Below, in pieces: positions 63,181 to 64,000 of a stretch of 64,000 nt of DNA. The position numbers and the translations under genes are program-made. Under the pieces are notes generated by a model, which saw only the letters and a program-made list of their open reading frames with translations, was not told where the DNA came from and did no database searches. Each line of letters opens with the position of its first letter. Position 1 is the first letter of the stretch. Source of the DNA: an uncultured Aquimarina sp. (GTDB lineage: Bacteria; Bacteroidota; Bacteroidia; Flavobacteriales; Flavobacteriaceae). The stretch covers positions 248,001 through 312,000 of the forward strand of contig CANLOW010000003.1 in NCBI GenBank assembly GCA_947493035.1. The letters are read 5' to 3'.

Positions 63181-63784
63181 ACATCATATTTTTTTTTAAT
63201 CCATGCCCCACCAGTATTCCTGCGATAAATACCATACCAAGCAGTATCATATCGTCTTTAGAAATGCCTTTAGACACTTTAGTTATCTTTTCTTGTTGCT
63301 CCTGTTGTTTACGCTGACGTAGTTCATTCCAAATAAGTTGTACTTCTTGCGCTAAGTTTTTATTCTCAGGAGTTTTATTGCTCTTGGTTACAATCCCTCG
63401 ATAGTACTTTTCCAATTCACTATCGTTATAGCTATCAAATTGCCCCAAAAAACTATACTCGTCTCCTGACCCTATGTACCCTGAATGCCCACAACTTTCA
63501 CAATTGTCACTATCATTATTGTAGGTCTTGTTATTACAGGCACTACAGTTTGATTTTTTAGTGCTTTTGATGGCCAAAATGGCTTTAGTATCGGGATGTA
63601 ACTCTAATAATGCTTCGGTCACTTTGCGACCTTCTTTACGAATCAATGCCTTTATGCTTCCAGTAAGAGCTTTTGGTTCTTTAGGTATTTCATAACCATA
63701 ATCATACAATAATTGCCCTGCTTCTTTAGGGCGATGAAAGACGATATAGTCAATCTTATTCTGTGCGAGTTTTTGGGTTGTCAT
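63170..63784 (-). CDS. LLYDYG-domain protein with zinc ribbon and membrane tail
   Basis: A 204-residue protein. N-terminal domain with LLYDYG at 25-30 in the same context as the next gene; a four-Cys zinc-ribbon-like segment (CSAC at 80-83, CESCGH at 95-100); a helical region; and a C-terminal membrane segment about 177-195 (ILLGMVFIAGILVGHGLKK). Overlaps the next gene by 11 bases. The pair with the following gene points to domain duplication. No family recognised. Confidence 0.7.
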   Translation of the reverse strand: MTTQKLAQNKIDYIVFHRPKEAGQLLYDYGYEIPKEPKALTGSIKALIRKEGRKVTEALLELHPDTKAILAIKSTKKSNCSACNNKTYNNDSDNCESCGHSGYIGSGDEYSFLGQFDSYNDSELEKYYRGIVTKSNKTPENKNLAQEVQLIWNELRQRKQQEQQEKITKVSKGISKDDMILLGMVFIAGILVGHGLKKNMMYGK

Positions 63785-63868
63785 AAGCGGTTATAAAAAC
63801 AGCCAAAGCAAGGGTTTTGGAACTTCCTCGACTCTGGCTGTAAATGAGTAAAACTTATCTAGATATTT

Positions 63869-64000
63869 TTAGCGTCTTCTACGGCGTAGTCTAGATGAAA
63901 TACGACGCGATGGTCGTCTAACATACCTACGGCTCGAAACTCTTCGACGTCTTCTACGCCTTGGACGTAAGCCTAATGCTCTTGGACGTTTACGTCTTAC
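63869..64000 (-). CDS. Arg-rich protein, C-terminal part (continues past right edge)
   Basis: An open minus-strand frame from the right edge to a TAA at 63869-63871. The 43 visible residues are more than half arginine (ALGLRPRRRRRRVSSRRY ... SSRLRRRRR). The coding sense is supported by the varied Arg codons (CGT, AGA, CGC, AGG) and by its position at the head of the cluster. Probably a DNA-binding virion protein similar in character to the protein at 61753-62286. The N-terminal part lies outside the window. Confidence 0.65.
   Translation of the reverse strand, partial: VRRKRPRALGLRPRRRRRRRVSSRRYVRRPSRRISSRLRRRRR

Noticed and set aside
51892..64000. Contractile injection system or tailed prophage
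   Set aside because: Wall hydrolases and peptidoglycan-binding domains first suggested this, but no sheath, tube, baseplate, tape-measure, portal, terminase or AAA+ ATPase gene is visible, and the abundance of single-span membrane proteins does not fit.
1..64000. CRISPR arrays, rRNA and tRNA genes
   Set aside because: No regularly spaced repeats, and no cloverleaf or rRNA-like sequence was recognised on reading; a covariance-model scan was not possible here.

Overview
The window is AT-rich DNA from a member of the Bacteroidota, most likely a marine, alga-associated Flavobacteriaceae. The evidence is: type IX secretion (T9SS) C-terminal sorting domains with the YPNP motif, promoter -7 boxes of the TAnnTTTG type, almost no Shine-Dalgarno sequences, families typical of flavobacteria (HYC_CC_PP, DUF6660-like, SRPBCC, PD40-OmpA), and secreted GH16 and GH117 enzymes of red-algal galactan breakdown. 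The genus cannot be told from the sequence.

Layout. (1) 1-9462, housekeeping: the end of an MltD-like lytic transglycosylase, metF, a tandem SRPBCC pair, a MoxR-like ATPase with a VWA partner, lpdA and a beta-helix lipoprotein. (2) 9790-15430: tsaE, then two tandem secreted GH16 enzymes carrying nearly identical discoidin-type lectin domains, each with its own promoter block and terminator. (3) 15427-20861: an ECF sigma/anti-sigma operon, an OsmC/Ohr peroxidase, two small hypothetical genes and a broken OmpA-family gene. The OmpA gene has a 5-bp tandem duplication that shifts the frame, and its 5' end is missing. (4) 20997-30504: a catabolic operon (GH16 with an inserted discoidin domain, GH117, GH2, FAD oxidoreductase, Na+/solute symporter) divergent from a LacI-type regulator, with three AAACGTT-core operators between them. 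The block is bracketed by two direct copies of an ~88-bp terminator-containing repeat. (5) 31131-51703: a metal-handling island (DUF3703, Fur-family regulator, two TonB-dependent receptors, two-component system, HMA lipoprotein, CusB/CusA/TolC-type efflux with an HMA-MauE protein, HYC_CC_PP protein). It is interleaved with an intact IS982 element, a decayed integrase-core transposase, a 5'-truncated PAP2 gene, a P-type ATPase stump and a lipoprotein pseudogene.

(6) 51892-64000, running off the right edge: about 25 tightly packed minus-strand genes, most overlapping or separated by fewer than 15 bases, mostly encoding small proteins with one membrane segment. Visible domains are a DUF-like pair sharing an LLYDYG motif, Arg-rich proteins, an HExxH metallopeptidase-like protein, a membrane-anchored YVTN-type beta-propeller, an NlpC/P60-like amidase, two annexin-like paralogs, two peptidoglycan-binding-domain proteins, a holin-like protein, an overlapping spanin-like pair, two tandem beta-rich spike-like paralogs, and an M15 peptidase. 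No tail, sheath, tape-measure, portal or terminase gene is visible. I read this as the structural/entry and lysis half of an integrated tailless, internal-membrane virus (the PRD1/PM2 way of life), probably of an undescribed Bacteroidota lineage. The decisive genes (double-jelly-roll capsid protein, FtsK/HerA packaging ATPase) are not in the window, so this is inference.

How it fits together: regions 2 and 4 form an agar/porphyran programme. T9SS-secreted GH16 enzymes cut polymer at or outside the cell surface, GH117 and GH2 trim oligosaccharides, and the symporter imports products under LacI-type control. Region 5 exports copper or zinc-like metals under Fur-type and two-component control. 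Region 6 is a separate mobile genetic element.
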